Positions 52,698 through 62,064 of a stretch of 64,000 bases of DNA are shown piece by piece. Where the stretch lies: positions 558,001 to 622,000 of the forward strand of contig NZ_BKAU01000002.1 of the NCBI RefSeq assembly GCF_007992715.1, written 5' to 3'. Position numbers and translations under genes: made by a program. Every line of letters starts with the position of its first letter. Positions within the stretch are counted from its first letter, which is position 1. This DNA is from Chitinophaga cymbidii. Its GTDB lineage: Bacteria > Bacteroidota > Bacteroidia > Chitinophagales > Chitinophagaceae. Under the pieces are notes generated by a model. That model saw only the letters and a program-made list of their open reading frames with translations, did no database searches and was not told the origin of the DNA.

Positions 52698-54198
52698 TTA
52701 CGACGTAGTGATCATCGGTAGCGGTCTCGGCGGATTAACCTGCGGTGCGATCCTGGCAAAGAACGGGTACAGGGTATGTGTGCTGGAAAAAAATCAGCAG
52801 ATCGGCGGCTGCCTGCAAACTTTCAGTCGGGATAAAACCGTTTTCGATTCCGGCGTGCACTATGTGGGCGGGCTTGCTCCGGGCCAGAACCTCCACCAGA
52901 TATTCAAATACCTGGGCATCATGGACAAGCTGAACCTCAAGCGCCTGGATATGGACTGCTTCGATCGCATTGCCTTCGCCGGCGATCCCCGCGAATACAA
53001 GATGGCGCAGAGCTACGATGCGTTCATACAGGGCTTGCTGGCGGATTTTCCCGGTGAGGAAAAGGCGCTGAAAGAATACTGCGCCATGCTGCGGCATATC
53101 TGCGATAAATTCCCGCTGTACAACCTGCGGATGGGCGGCTTCGAGGAAAAAGAATCCGTATTGAGCATCAACGCCGCCGAATTCATCAACAGTCTGACCA
53201 GCAACCGTAAGCTGACGCAGGTGCTGGCCGCGAATAATCCTTTGTATGCCGGCGTGGAAGATAAAACACCGATGTACGTGCATGCGCTCGTGTTGAACAG
53301 CTATATAGAAAGCTCCTGGAAATGCGTGAACGGCGGATCGCAGATCGGCAAATGGCTGTCAAGGGCCATTACGGAGAATGGCGGCACCTTGCTGCGGTAC
53401 AAGGAAGTACAACGCATCGTGGCGGAAGGGCATGATGTGCAGTATGTGGAAACCGCGAAGGGAGAGCGTTTTACGGCAAAACACTTCATCTCCAACATGC
53501 ATCCCGCGAACACGCTGAACATGCTGGAAAGCGATGTGATCCGCCACGCCTACCGTACCCGCATCAAATCGCTGGAAAACTCCAATTCCACGCTGATGGT
53601 GAACGTGGCCCTCCAACCCGGCATGTTCCCGCACATGAACTATAACTACTATTATCACGATGTGGAAGATGTATGGAGCGGGCACGAATACACAGAAGAC
53701 ACCTGGCCGCGCAACTATTCCATGTTCATCTCGCCGGACCCGCGGGACCACCGCTACGCCAACGGCCTGTCCATCATGGCGTATATGAACATCCGCGAAG
53801 TGGCGCCCTGGGCCGATACTTTCAACACCGCTTCGCAGGAAGCCCCTCGCGGTGAAGACTACGAAGCCTTCAAGCAGCGGAAAGCCGAAAAGGTGCTGGA
53901 CATGGTGGAGAAGCGCTTCCCCGTGCTCCGCCAGTGCATCAAAAATTATTATGTAGCCACCCCTTTGTCATTCCGGGATTACATCGGCACGGCGGACGGA
54001 TCGATGTACGGGGTGATGAAAGACAGCAGGGACCCGCTGCGGACATTTATTGCCGCCCGCACAAAGCTCTCGAATTTGTATCTTACAGGCCAGAACCTGA
54101 ACATGCACGGCATCCTGGGCGTGACGATGAGCGCCGTGGTCACCTGCGCGGAGCTGCTGGACATGGAGAAATTGTTGCACGAGATCAAGACAGCGTAA
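52690..54198 (+). CDS. Phytoene-desaturase-like FAD oxidoreductase
   Basis: 502 residues. YDVVIIGSGLGGLTCGAILA is the Rossmann site and QQIGGCLQTFSRDKTVFDSG the conserved CrtI-type block; LYLTGQNLNMHGILGVTMSA near the C-terminus is the FAD-binding end of carotenoid-desaturase/isomerase-like proteins. In a polyene pigment pathway it may desaturate, isomerise or reduce the conjugated chain. Overlaps the MMPL fusion by 8 bp. Confidence 0.9.
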   Translation: MHNYDVVIIGSGLGGLTCGAILAKNGYRVCVLEKNQQIGGCLQTFSRDKTVFDSGVHYVGGLAPGQNLHQIFKYLGIMDKLNLKRLDMDCFDRIAFAGDPREYKMAQSYDAFIQGLLADFPGEEKALKEYCAMLRHICDKFPLYNLRMGGFEEKESVLSINAAEFINSLTSNRKLTQVLAANNPLYAGVEDKTPMYVHALVLNSYIESSWKCVNGGSQIGKWLSRAITENGGTLLRYKEVQRIVAEGHDVQYVETAKGERFTAKHFISNMHPANTLNMLESDVIRHAYRTRIKSLENSNSTLMVNVALQPGMFPHMNYNYYYHDVEDVWSGHEYTEDTWPRNYSMFISPDPRDHRYANGLSIMAYMNIREVAPWADTFNTASQEAPRGEDYEAFKQRKAEKVLDMVEKRFPVLRQCIKNYYVATPLSFRDYIGTADGSMYGVMKDSRDPLRTFIAARTKLSNLYLTGQNLNMHGILGVTMSAVVTCAELLDMEKLLHEIKTA

Positions 54199-54199
54199 T

Positions 54200-55876
54200 A
54201 TGGCATTCGTAAAGAAAATCTGGAGAGGAATATGGAAAGGCTTTTTATACCTGACCGGCTTTTTTATACTGCTGATCATCGGCCTGTTCATCTATCTGTA
54301 CAGCGTAGCCAGGATGCAGCCGCCGAAAATAGCCGACCAGCGCAGCCTGCAATGGAAACGCACCCAGCTGGATAGTACCGCTTTTACATTGAAGAACAAC
54401 TGGTTCCGTAAAAGCCGCAGCGGCCTGTATGAATTGTATGTGGAAGGAAAACCTTTTGAAAGGGGCGTGGTATATGGAAAATTGACGCAGGAGCTGGTAC
54501 AGCGGCAGGAGGACCATTTTACGGAACAGATCGGCAAGATGATCCCCTCTAAAAGTTACCAGCACTTCCTGAAGTATTTCATCGGCTGGTTCAACCGCCA
54601 CCTCGCGGAGAACGTGCCGCAGGAGTTCAAGGAAGAGATCTACGGCGTATCCTTCGCCGCATCGGATAAATATGATTTCATCGGCACCAATTACCAGCGC
54701 ATCATGAATTATCATGCCGCGCACGATATTGGTCACGCCCTGCAAAGCATGGCGCTGGTGGGCTGTACGTCTTTCGGCACCTGGAACGATCGTTCGGCGG
54801 ACAGTAACCTGATCATCGGGCGTAATTTTGATTTTTATGTGGGGGATAAATTTGCGGAAGACAAGATCATTGCTTTTTATAAGCCGGACAAAGGCTACCG
54901 TTTCATGATGGTGACCTGGGCGGGATTTACCGGCGTTGTGTCCGGCATGAACGACCAGGGCCTGACCGTCACGATCAATGCCGCGAAAACGGACATGCCT
55001 TCCGGCTCGGCCACGCCGGTGTCGCTCGTGGCGCGGGAAATACTGCAATACGCAAAGAACATACAGGAAGCGTACGATATTGCGAAGAAAAGGAAGATGT
55101 TCGTGTCCGAATCTTTCCTGATCGGCTCCGCGTTGGACAACCGCGCGGCGCTCATCGAGAAAACGCCGGAAACGCTGGACCTCTACGATCCCCGGAGCAA
55201 CGAGATATCCTGCGCCAACCACTTCCAGGGCAAGACCCTCGGCGCTTCGGAAGCGAACAAGCAACAGCTGGCGGAAAGCGCATCGCCATACCGCTACGCC
55301 CGCCTGCAGGAATTGCTGGAACAGAACGGAAAGAACACCGTGGAGAAAACCGTGGCGATCCTCCGTGACCAGAAAGGTTTGCATGGCGCGGACATCGGGA
55401 TGGGCAACGAGAAAGCCATCAACCAGCTGATCGCGCATCACTCCATCGTTTTCGAACCAAAAAAGCTGAAAGTATGGGTGTCTACCGCGCCTTGGCAACT
55501 GGGAGCGTTTGTGTCGTACGACCTGAACAAGGTCTTTTCGATGAACGGCTTGCAGACAGATCGCGAGATATACGACAGCGCGAACATCATTCCGGCGGAT
55601 ACTTTTCTGCAGACCGATGAATACCGGAAGTTCAGGGATTTCAGGGCGTGGAAGGCCGCTTTTGCGGAGAAACGCCCGGTGGACGTGGAGCGCATGATCG
55701 CGGACAACCCGCAGTATTACCACGCTTATGTGCTGGCCGGCGATTACTGTTACAAACAGGAGAATTACCGGCAGGCTAAAACATATTACGAGCAGGCATT
55801 GACGAAGGAGATCGCGACGAAAGCGGAGAAGGATCATGTAATAAAACGGATCGCGCAGTGTGAGGAGGAGTTGTGA
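54200..55876 (+). CDS. C45-family autoproteolytic acyltransferase/hydrolase with C-terminal TPR
   Basis: 558 residues. A membrane anchor (GFLYLTGFFILLIIGLFIYL) precedes an Ntn-hydrolase domain. ALVGCTSFGTWNDRSADSNL has the Cys near residue 189 that becomes the N-terminal nucleophile after self-cleavage, and IIGRNFDFYVGDKF follows as in acyl-CoA:isopenicillin N acyltransferase relatives. The end (YYHAYVLAGDYCYKQENYRQ) is a single TPR-like hairpin. It could form or cleave the ester or amide linking pigment and carrier. Confidence 0.85.
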   Translation: MAFVKKIWRGIWKGFLYLTGFFILLIIGLFIYLYSVARMQPPKIADQRSLQWKRTQLDSTAFTLKNNWFRKSRSGLYELYVEGKPFERGVVYGKLTQELVQRQEDHFTEQIGKMIPSKSYQHFLKYFIGWFNRHLAENVPQEFKEEIYGVSFAASDKYDFIGTNYQRIMNYHAAHDIGHALQSMALVGCTSFGTWNDRSADSNLIIGRNFDFYVGDKFAEDKIIAFYKPDKGYRFMMVTWAGFTGVVSGMNDQGLTVTINAAKTDMPSGSATPVSLVAREILQYAKNIQEAYDIAKKRKMFVSESFLIGSALDNRAALIEKTPETLDLYDPRSNEISCANHFQGKTLGASEANKQQLAESASPYRYARLQELLEQNGKNTVEKTVAILRDQKGLHGADIGMGNEKAINQLIAHHSIVFEPKKLKVWVSTAPWQLGAFVSYDLNKVFSMNGLQTDREIYDSANIIPADTFLQTDEYRKFRDFRAWKAAFAEKRPVDVERMIADNPQYYHAYVLAGDYCYKQENYRQAKTYYEQALTKEIATKAEKDHVIKRIAQCEEEL

Positions 55877-55922
55877 AGCTTCGTACGCGCAGATCGAAGA
55901 TGCATTTGAAAATTGAATACGC

Positions 55923-56294
55923 ATGAAAGGCATCGGAACTGACATCGTTGAAGTAGACCGCATAGCCGGCAGCATCGAGAAAGGGCAGGGCTTCCGGGAG
56001 CTGGTGTTTTCGCCGGCGGAGATCGCCTATTGTGAAAAGCAGGCCAGCAAGTACGAAAGCTACGCGGCGCGGTTTGCGGCGAAGGAAGCGTTCCTCAAAG
56101 CCCTCGGCACCGGGTGGGCCGGCAGCGGCGCGGAGTTCCACGAAATAGAGATCCGCAACAACGAAGCCGGCAAACCGGAGATATACCTGCTTGGTAAAGC
56201 CCGGCAGCTGCTGTCGCAACGCCAGATAGCCTCGGTGCTCGTTTCCCTTTCGCATGTGAAATCCGTCGCCATGGCCACCGTGGTGATCCTGTAA
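55923..56294 (+). CDS. acpS: Holo-ACP synthase (4'-phosphopantetheinyl transferase)
   Basis: 123 residues, AcpS type. GIGTDIVEVDRI carries the Mg-binding Asp and ARFAAKEAFLKALGTG the Glu/Lys motif. It should load phosphopantetheine on the two cluster ACPs. A cluster-specific copy is usual in aryl-polyene loci, and the genome may have another for fatty acid synthesis. Confidence 0.93.
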   Translation: MKGIGTDIVEVDRIAGSIEKGQGFRELVFSPAEIAYCEKQASKYESYAARFAAKEAFLKALGTGWAGSGAEFHEIEIRNNEAGKPEIYLLGKARQLLSQRQIASVLVSLSHVKSVAMATVVIL

Positions 56295-56303
56295 CCAGAT
56301 ATT

Positions 56304-57593
56304 ATGTACATACCAGACATCGAATTGCAATCCCCCGCCGCTATCCGGCAATTCCAGGCAAAGGAGCTGCGGCATCTGCTGGGCTATCTGCGGCAGTTCT
56401 CACCGTTTTACAGGGAATGGTTCGCGTTGCATAAAGTGAATACGGACGAGATCCGCGGCATCGAAGACCTCAGCCGCATCCCGACCGTCAGCAAGGAAGA
56501 CCTGCAGCAGCGGAACTGGGATTTTCTGTGTGTGCACAAAAGCAAGATCGCGGAATATACCACCACTTCCGGCACGCTGGGCAAGCCGGTGATCATTCCT
56601 TTGACGGTAAAGGACCTCGACCGCCTCACGTACAATGAATATATTTCCTTCTCCTGCGCCGGCGGCACGGATGAAGATATCTACCAGCTGATGCTTACGC
56701 TGGACCGGCAGTTCATGGCCGGCATGGCGTATTATTCCGGTATCCGGAAGCTCGGCGCGGGCGTGCTGCGCGTGGGGCCGGGGGTGCCTTCCCTGCAATG
56801 GGAGAACATCCGCCGCATTCAGCCGACCGTCATCGTGGCCGTACCTTCTTTTATACTCAAACTGATCGCTTTCGCGGAAGAGCATCAGATCGATATCAAT
56901 GCCTCTTCAGTAAAAAAAGCCGTTTGCATCGGCGAGAACATCCGCAACGTGGATTTTTCGCTGAACCTCCTCGGCAAAAAGATCGCCGATAAATGGAATA
57001 TACAACTGTTCTCCACCTATGCATCCACCGAAATGCAAACCGCCTTCACGGAATGCAAAGCCGGTCAGGGTGGCCATCACCACCCCGAACTGCTGATCGT
57101 GGAGCTGCTGGACGAGCAGGACCAGCCTGTACCGCCCGGCACGCCCGGCGAGGTGACCATCACCACCTTAGGCGTGGAAGCCATGCCCCTGCTGCGTTAC
57201 AAGACCGGCGACATCTGCCAGTACTACGAAGAACCCTGTTCCTGCGGCCGGCAGACCCAGCGTTTGTCCCCCGTCATAGGCCGCCGCAAACAAATGATCA
57301 AATACAAAGGCACCACACTGTACCCGCCCGCGCTGTACGACCTGCTGAGCGATATGGAAGAAGTGAAGGAGTTCGTGGTGGAGGTGTTCTCCAACGAGAT
57401 CGGCACGGATGAAATATTGCTGCATGTAGCGCCGGTGGAGGAATCGGAGGATATCGACAGGAGGATCAAATCCTACCTGCAGGCGAAATTGCGGGTGATA
57501 CCGCAGGTGAAATACGGCAGCGTGCAGGAGATATTGAAGATGCAGTTCCCGGAGGGGAGCAGGAAGCCGGTGAAGTTTTTGGATAACCGGTAG
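56304..57593 (+). CDS. Phenylacetate-CoA-ligase-like adenylate-forming enzyme
   Basis: 429 residues. YTTTSGTLGKPVIIPLT is the phosphate-binding loop, FSTYASTEMQTAFTECK the adenine-binding region and LLRYKTGDICQYYEEPCSCG the A8-like hinge with Cys pair typical of PaaK proteins. Given the ammonia-lyase, it should activate p-coumarate and transfer it to ACP or CoA as the starter unit. It is the last gene of the plus-strand run. Confidence 0.89.
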   Translation: MYIPDIELQSPAAIRQFQAKELRHLLGYLRQFSPFYREWFALHKVNTDEIRGIEDLSRIPTVSKEDLQQRNWDFLCVHKSKIAEYTTTSGTLGKPVIIPLTVKDLDRLTYNEYISFSCAGGTDEDIYQLMLTLDRQFMAGMAYYSGIRKLGAGVLRVGPGVPSLQWENIRRIQPTVIVAVPSFILKLIAFAEEHQIDINASSVKKAVCIGENIRNVDFSLNLLGKKIADKWNIQLFSTYASTEMQTAFTECKAGQGGHHHPELLIVELLDEQDQPVPPGTPGEVTITTLGVEAMPLLRYKTGDICQYYEEPCSCGRQTQRLSPVIGRRKQMIKYKGTTLYPPALYDLLSDMEEVKEFVVEVFSNEIGTDEILLHVAPVEESEDIDRRIKSYLQAKLRVIPQVKYGSVQEILKMQFPEGSRKPVKFLDNR

Positions 57594-57614
57594 CCCAAAA
57601 GGTTGCTCTTTGGG
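57594..57614. terminator. Weak hairpin after the pigment cluster
   Basis: CCCAAA (57594-57599) and TTTGGG (57609-57614) pair directly after the ligase stop, between convergent genes. No T-run follows, so termination here is only suggested. Confidence 0.3.
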
Positions 57615-57623
57615 AGCAGCGGA

Positions 57624-58112
57624 CTAGAACCGGAAACTCGCTTCAGCCTTTGGATTGTCCAGCTTGGTGCTTTGCCGTTTGTCCTGCACGATGACGTGGA
57701 TCATGTGGCTTTGCGTGTCGTGCTCCGCATAGAGGATATCATTTTGCAGGTCTAGCTGCTTCAGCGGTTTTAGCGCCGGCACTTCGAGGAAGCACCAAGT
57801 GGCATCGTCCTCGATGCGGTAGCCGAGGTATTGGAGGGAGAGGGGTTTTCCGTCGGCTTTGATATGCAAATGCTGCCGGATATACCGGGATACCATGGAG
57901 TCCGCGGCGGGACGGTCTTTTGGCCGGATAATGTCCAACGTTACATGATTGTACTTCTTCAACGCATTTTCCAGGTCGTCCGAAAAGATGCGGCAGCTTA
58001 CTTCCAGCGCCTGCCGCTGGCCATTATAGCGGATCTCCGTAACGCTCAGATAGAACGGGTGAACAGCGCTCATCCACACCGGCAGTAACCATTTACATAA
58101 AAATACACCCAT
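57624..58112 (-). CDS. DUF6702-family exported protein
   Basis: 162 residues with a short hydrophobic N-terminus (VFLCKWLLPVWMSAV) and then HPFYLSVTEIRYNGQRQALE, VSCRIFSDDLENALKKY and WCFLEVPALKPLKQLDLQND, as in DUF6702 proteins of Bacteroidota. The function is unknown. It is divergent from a HupE/UreJ-like gene and an M1 peptidase, a trio I have seen together in this phylum. Confidence 0.82.
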   Translation of the reverse strand: MGVFLCKWLLPVWMSAVHPFYLSVTEIRYNGQRQALEVSCRIFSDDLENALKKYNHVTLDIIRPKDRPAADSMVSRYIRQHLHIKADGKPLSLQYLGYRIEDDATWCFLEVPALKPLKQLDLQNDILYAEHDTQSHMIHVIVQDKRQSTKLDNPKAEASFRF

Positions 58113-58158
58113 TTGCCCGCTAAAATTTTATATTTACGAAGTTACAAAAATCTATTCC

Positions 58159-58731
58159 ATGCAGGAATTCGGCTTGTATTTTCAGGAAGGCTGGCAACAT
58201 ATCGTCGATTTAAACGGATACGATCATATATTATTTGTTTTTGCGCTGTGCGCCATTTACTTGCTGAAAGACTGGAAGAAAGTGCTGGTGCTGGTAACGG
58301 CGTTTACCGTCGGGCATTCCATCACACTGGCATTGAGTGTATTGAATATTATCAAAGTACCTTCGGCGCTCATCGAATTCCTGATCCCGGTTACCATCGT
58401 AATTACCGCACTGGGTAACGTTTTCAGAAAATCCGACGAACCCGCCGGCATGCGGCTCAATTACTTTTTCGCGCTGTTCTTCGGGCTGATACATGGCATG
58501 GGCTTTTCCAATTACCTGAAAAGCATGCTCGGTTCGCAAGCGGACGTCGTGGAGCCTTTGCTGGCGTTCAACCTCGGGCTGGAATTCGGGCAGATATTGA
58601 TCGTGCTGGTCATCCTCCTGCTTGCGCAGCTGATCGTACGGGTAGCAGGCGTCAACAGGCGGGAATGGACGAAGTTCGTGTCTGCCGCCATTTTTGGTAT
58701 TGCTTTTATGATGTGCATCGATAGAATATAA
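58159..58731 (+). CDS. HupE/UreJ-family membrane protein
   Basis: 190 residues, six or more spans. DLNGYDHILFVFALCAIYLL and VTAFTVGHSITLALSVL carry the conserved Asp-His and His positions of the HupE/UreJ_2 family, and FFGLIHGMGFSNYLKSML is a further signature. Proteins of this family are linked to nickel or cobalt uptake; no urease or hydrogenase is nearby, so here the role is open. Confidence 0.88.
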   Translation: MQEFGLYFQEGWQHIVDLNGYDHILFVFALCAIYLLKDWKKVLVLVTAFTVGHSITLALSVLNIIKVPSALIEFLIPVTIVITALGNVFRKSDEPAGMRLNYFFALFFGLIHGMGFSNYLKSMLGSQADVVEPLLAFNLGLEFGQILIVLVILLLAQLIVRVAGVNRREWTKFVSAAIFGIAFMMCIDRI

Positions 58732-58750
58732 ATAAAAATCTGAATCGATT

Positions 58751-61066
58751 ATGAGGAACAAAATTTTGCTTTTCCTGTTTGCAGCGGCTCCAATGCTGGC
58801 GCAGGGGCAGAATCCCGGCTCCAATCACGGGAACCGTTTTGAGCAGCTGGGTTACCTGCTCGCAGATCCGAATATCTACCGCTCCGCTTCCGGCGTGCCG
58901 GGACCGAAGTACTGGCAGCAACGGGCGGACTATGATATTTCCGCGGAACTGGACGAGCAGCAGCAACGCCTGACCGGCTCGGAAGCGATCACCTATTATA
59001 ACAATTCCCCCGATCCGTTAACTTATATCTGGCTGCAGCTGGATGAAAATGAACATGATCCGAAAAGCGATAACAACAGCTTTAACGACAGCAAAATGAA
59101 CGACCGGATGAGCACCCGCCAGGTCAATAGCCTGCTCGGCATGGAGCAGGGACATGGCGTGAACATCGTGAAAGTGACCGATGCTTCCGGCAAAGCGCTG
59201 CCCTATACCATCAATCAGACCATGATGCGGATCGATCTGCCTAAAACACTGATGCCCGGTGAGAAGATCAGGTTTCATGTGGACTGGTGGTACAAGATCC
59301 CCAACCGCATGACGCTCGGCGGCCGCGGCGGATATGAGTTTTTCCCTGAAGATGGCAACGCGCTTTACACCATGGCGCAGTGGTATCCGCGCCTGGCCGT
59401 GTATTCGGACTTCCAGGGCTGGCAGAACAAACAGTTCACCGGCAGGGGAGAGTTCGCGCTCACCTTCGGCAATTTTAAAGTGAAGATGACCGTGCCCGCG
59501 GACCACGTTGTAGGCGGTACCGGCGAATGCCGCAACTATAAAGAGGTGCTGACGCCCGCGCAGTTCCAGCGCTGGCAGCAGGCGCAGAACGCGAACGAAC
59601 CGGTGGAAGTGGTGACGCTGGCGGAAGCGCAAAACGCTATGCAATCAAAAGCCTCCGGCAAAAAAACATGGGTATTCGAAGCGGAGAACGTGCGCGACTT
59701 TGCATGGACTTCTTCCCGCCGCCTCGTTTGGGATGCCATGGCTACCAATGTGGAAGGCAAAAAGGTAATGGCGATGAGCTATTACGGCCCGGAAGCCTAT
59801 CCGCTGTACCGCCGGTATTCCACTAAAGTGGTAGCGCACACGCTGAAAGTATATTCCAAACATACCATCGTATATCCTTATCCCGTGGCTATCTCCGTAG
59901 AAGCCGCGAACGGCATGGAATACCCGATGATCTGCTTTAACTACGGCCGCGCGGAGAAAGACGGCACCTACTCGGAAGCCACCAAATACGGCATGATCAG
60001 CGTGATCATCCATGAAGTAGGGCATAACTTCTTTCCCATGATCGTGAACTCCGACGAGCGGCAGTGGACCTGGATGGACGAGGGGCTGAATACCTTCTGT
60101 CAGTTCCTGGCAGAGCAGGAGTGGGACAATAATTATCCTTCCCGCCGCGGCCCCGCGCATCTGATCACCGACTACATGCGAATGCCGAAAGACCTGCTGG
60201 AACCCGTCATGAGCAATTCGGAGAACATCGTGCAGTTCGGTCCGAATGCTTATGCGAAGCCCGCCACCGCGCTGAACATCCTGCGCGAAACGGTCATGGG
60301 CCGCGAGCTGTTCGATTATGCATTCAAGGAATATGCGCGCCGCTGGGCCTTCAAACATCCCACTCCTTCAGACCTCTTCCGCACCATGGAAGATGCTTCT
60401 GCGGTGGACCTGGACTGGTTCTGGCGCGGGTGGTTCTTTGGCACGGAGCCGGTGGATATTTCGCTGGACAGCGTGAAATGGTACCGGATGGATTCTAAAA
60501 ATCCGGCTGTTGAAAACCCCGCAGCACAAAGCGCCGCCGGGCAAAGCAGCCAACATATTGCGCAGGAACGCAACAAAGCCGCAGGCGTAAAGTTCGCGGT
60601 AGAGCAGGATACCAGCCTGCAGGATTTCTACAACAAATGGGACCGCTACGCGGTAACCCCCGACCAGACAGACGCCTACAAGAAGCTGCAGGCATCGCTG
60701 ACGCCCGAAGAGAAACGTTTATATGAAAGCAAAAAGAATTTCTACGAGCTGACTTTCTCCAATGTTGGCGGTAACGTGATGCCGCTGATCATTGAATGGA
60801 CGTATGCAGACGGTACCAAGGAAGTAGACCGTATTTCCGCTTACATCTGGCGGCATAATGAGAACATGGTAACGAAAGTATTTGCCAAAGATAAAGAGGT
60901 GGCGTCCATCCGGCTGGACCCCTACAGGGAAACCGCGGACATTGATGAGCTGAATAACTCCTGGCCGCGGCAGGCGGTGCCATCAAAGTTTGAGCTGTTC
61001 AGGATGCAGGCGCCGGCGCGGGGGACTTCCAGTGGTGGGAACCCGATGCAGCGGGCCAGGCAATAG
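58751..61066 (+). CDS. M1-family (gluzincin) metallopeptidase, secreted
   Basis: 771 residues with a signal peptide (LLFLFAAAPMLAQGQ). The zinc site is VIIHEVGHNFFPM (HExxH near residue 421) with the third ligand Glu in WTWMDEGLNTF about 20 residues later. The N-terminal domain begins with YDISAELDEQQQRLTGSEAI, as in other family members. The C-terminal region beyond about residue 575 is larger than in minimal family members. Probably a periplasmic or surface aminopeptidase. Confidence 0.93.
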   Translation: MRNKILLFLFAAAPMLAQGQNPGSNHGNRFEQLGYLLADPNIYRSASGVPGPKYWQQRADYDISAELDEQQQRLTGSEAITYYNNSPDPLTYIWLQLDENEHDPKSDNNSFNDSKMNDRMSTRQVNSLLGMEQGHGVNIVKVTDASGKALPYTINQTMMRIDLPKTLMPGEKIRFHVDWWYKIPNRMTLGGRGGYEFFPEDGNALYTMAQWYPRLAVYSDFQGWQNKQFTGRGEFALTFGNFKVKMTVPADHVVGGTGECRNYKEVLTPAQFQRWQQAQNANEPVEVVTLAEAQNAMQSKASGKKTWVFEAENVRDFAWTSSRRLVWDAMATNVEGKKVMAMSYYGPEAYPLYRRYSTKVVAHTLKVYSKHTIVYPYPVAISVEAANGMEYPMICFNYGRAEKDGTYSEATKYGMISVIIHEVGHNFFPMIVNSDERQWTWMDEGLNTFCQFLAEQEWDNNYPSRRGPAHLITDYMRMPKDLLEPVMSNSENIVQFGPNAYAKPATALNILRETVMGRELFDYAFKEYARRWAFKHPTPSDLFRTMEDASAVDLDWFWRGWFFGTEPVDISLDSVKWYRMDSKNPAVENPAAQSAAGQSSQHIAQERNKAAGVKFAVEQDTSLQDFYNKWDRYAVTPDQTDAYKKLQASLTPEEKRLYESKKNFYELTFSNVGGNVMPLIIEWTYADGTKEVDRISAYIWRHNENMVTKVFAKDKEVASIRLDPYRETADIDELNNSWPRQAVPSKFELFRMQAPARGTSSGGNPMQRARQ

Positions 61067-61076
61067 CATTGCAAAC

Positions 61077-61811
61077 CTATTTCCATCTGAATAATCTTGA
61101 GAAAAGCCCTTTTTTATAGGGCTTTTCTATTCCCCATATCAGTTCCGTTGCATGCTTGACTGTTTTGTCAACGTTCATCCCGGGTTTTCCCCAGGAAAAG
61201 CCGCTCCCATTAGGCTTGTTACGCAGGTCAGCTACTACAAAACCATCAGGTAGTGATTGTGCAAAATTCTTCAACACTATATCTGCCGATTGTCTGGCCG
61301 TTTCAATATCAATAAGGCAAGTATCTTTTCTCCATACTTTTATTACGTTGTTTTCGTGGATAATATCGAGGTGAGAGTTACTGCCGCGCTTTCCGAACTC
61401 GTGTATGTGCCCGATGAATTGAGCCAGGTTGTCGGAGTGCCTGACTACAACCGCAGGATCGTGGCATACATAAAAGACACGTCCCCATGTTCCATTCTTG
61501 TCGATATCCAAAACCCAGAAATTTCCATATCCGTCTCCGGCCAGTTGAATGGAAACAGGGAAAATCGTTTCGAAACCGAATTGCCCGATTCCGTCAAACG
61601 TTATTCCATCAAGCCCGAAAAACTCAAATCCGGCGGAGAATTTTAAAAGCTCGCGAATATCGTCTGGTATTCGTCCCGTTGGAAATTGCCGGGCGAGTGT
61701 TTCAATTTGCTGATCTGTCAAACCCGGTTTTAGCTCAATTTGATATTCATCTTCGTCTTCGGAAATGTATACTTCCGGAAGGATGGATTTGAGTGTTTCA
61801 AGTGCAGTCAT
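61077..61811 (-). CDS. SMI1/KNR4-family protein (possible immunity protein)
   Basis: 244 residues. GLTDQQIETLARQFPTGRIP and DDIRELLKFSAGFEFFGLDG, then LAGDGYGNFWVLDID, follow the SMI1/KNR4 fold, which in bacteria often neutralises polymorphic or contact-dependent toxins. The C-terminus (EKPYKKGLFSRLFRWK) is encoded by a hairpin-forming sequence. No toxin gene adjoins, so an orphan immunity gene or a housekeeping role is equally possible. Confidence 0.87.
   Translation of the reverse strand: MTALETLKSILPEVYISEDEDEYQIELKPGLTDQQIETLARQFPTGRIPDDIRELLKFSAGFEFFGLDGITFDGIGQFGFETIFPVSIQLAGDGYGNFWVLDIDKNGTWGRVFYVCHDPAVVVRHSDNLAQFIGHIHEFGKRGSNSHLDIIHENNVIKVWRKDTCLIDIETARQSADIVLKNFAQSLPDGFVVADLRNKPNGSGFSWGKPGMNVDKTVKHATELIWGIEKPYKKGLFSRLFRWK
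61101..61127 (+). terminator. Hairpin inside the 3' end of the SMI1 gene
   Basis: GAAAAGCCCT (61101-61110) and AGGGCTTTTC (61118-61127) form a perfect 10-bp stem with a 7-base loop, 34 bp after the peptidase stop and inside the convergent SMI1 reading frame. It probably terminates the M1 peptidase transcript. Confidence 0.55.
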
Positions 61812-61868
61812 ATCATTAGGTTTAGGTAATAAGTAAATACAGGCATCTTTTATACTTTCAATCCCTTA

Positions 61869-61952
61869 TTTATCACTTCCGAAGTACTTTCTTCTCTTTA
61901 CGAACCCCTTTTTACCGCCTCCGAAGTACTTCATATCCCTTAGAAACCCCTT
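61869..61952. repeat. Two 42-bp tandem repeats with a GAAGTACTTC palindrome
   Basis: Copies at 61869-61910 and 61911-61952 share most positions, including CCGAAGTACTT and the ending ACCCCTT. Copy 2 contains the perfect 10-bp palindrome GAAGTACTTC (61923-61932); copy 1 has GAAGTACTTT. A further GAAGTAC occurs at 62094-62100. They lie 58-141 bp upstream of the SMI1 gene (minus strand) in a 347-bp gap without a convincing gene. Confidence 0.7.
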
Positions 61953-62040
61953 GTTTTAATCCTGAAAAGCACTAAAATCTCCCTAAAAACTTTCAAAAAG
62001 CCCGGAAACATCAAGAACCCCGGATTAAGTACATTATCCA

Positions 62041-62064
62041 CCCTTATTGTGCCCCCAATAAGGG
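62041..62064. other. 9-bp perfect inverted repeat
   Basis: CCCTTATTG and CAATAAGGG pair around a 6-base loop in the gap between the Arc-like and SMI1 genes. No T-run follows on either strand, so it is either a weak terminator for the Arc-like transcript or a protein site. Confidence 0.45.

Noticed and set aside
54245..55975. 576-codon minus-strand frame opposite the C45 gene
   Set aside because: Arg/His/Val-rich shadow translation; the plus strand encodes a recognisable Ntn-hydrolase.
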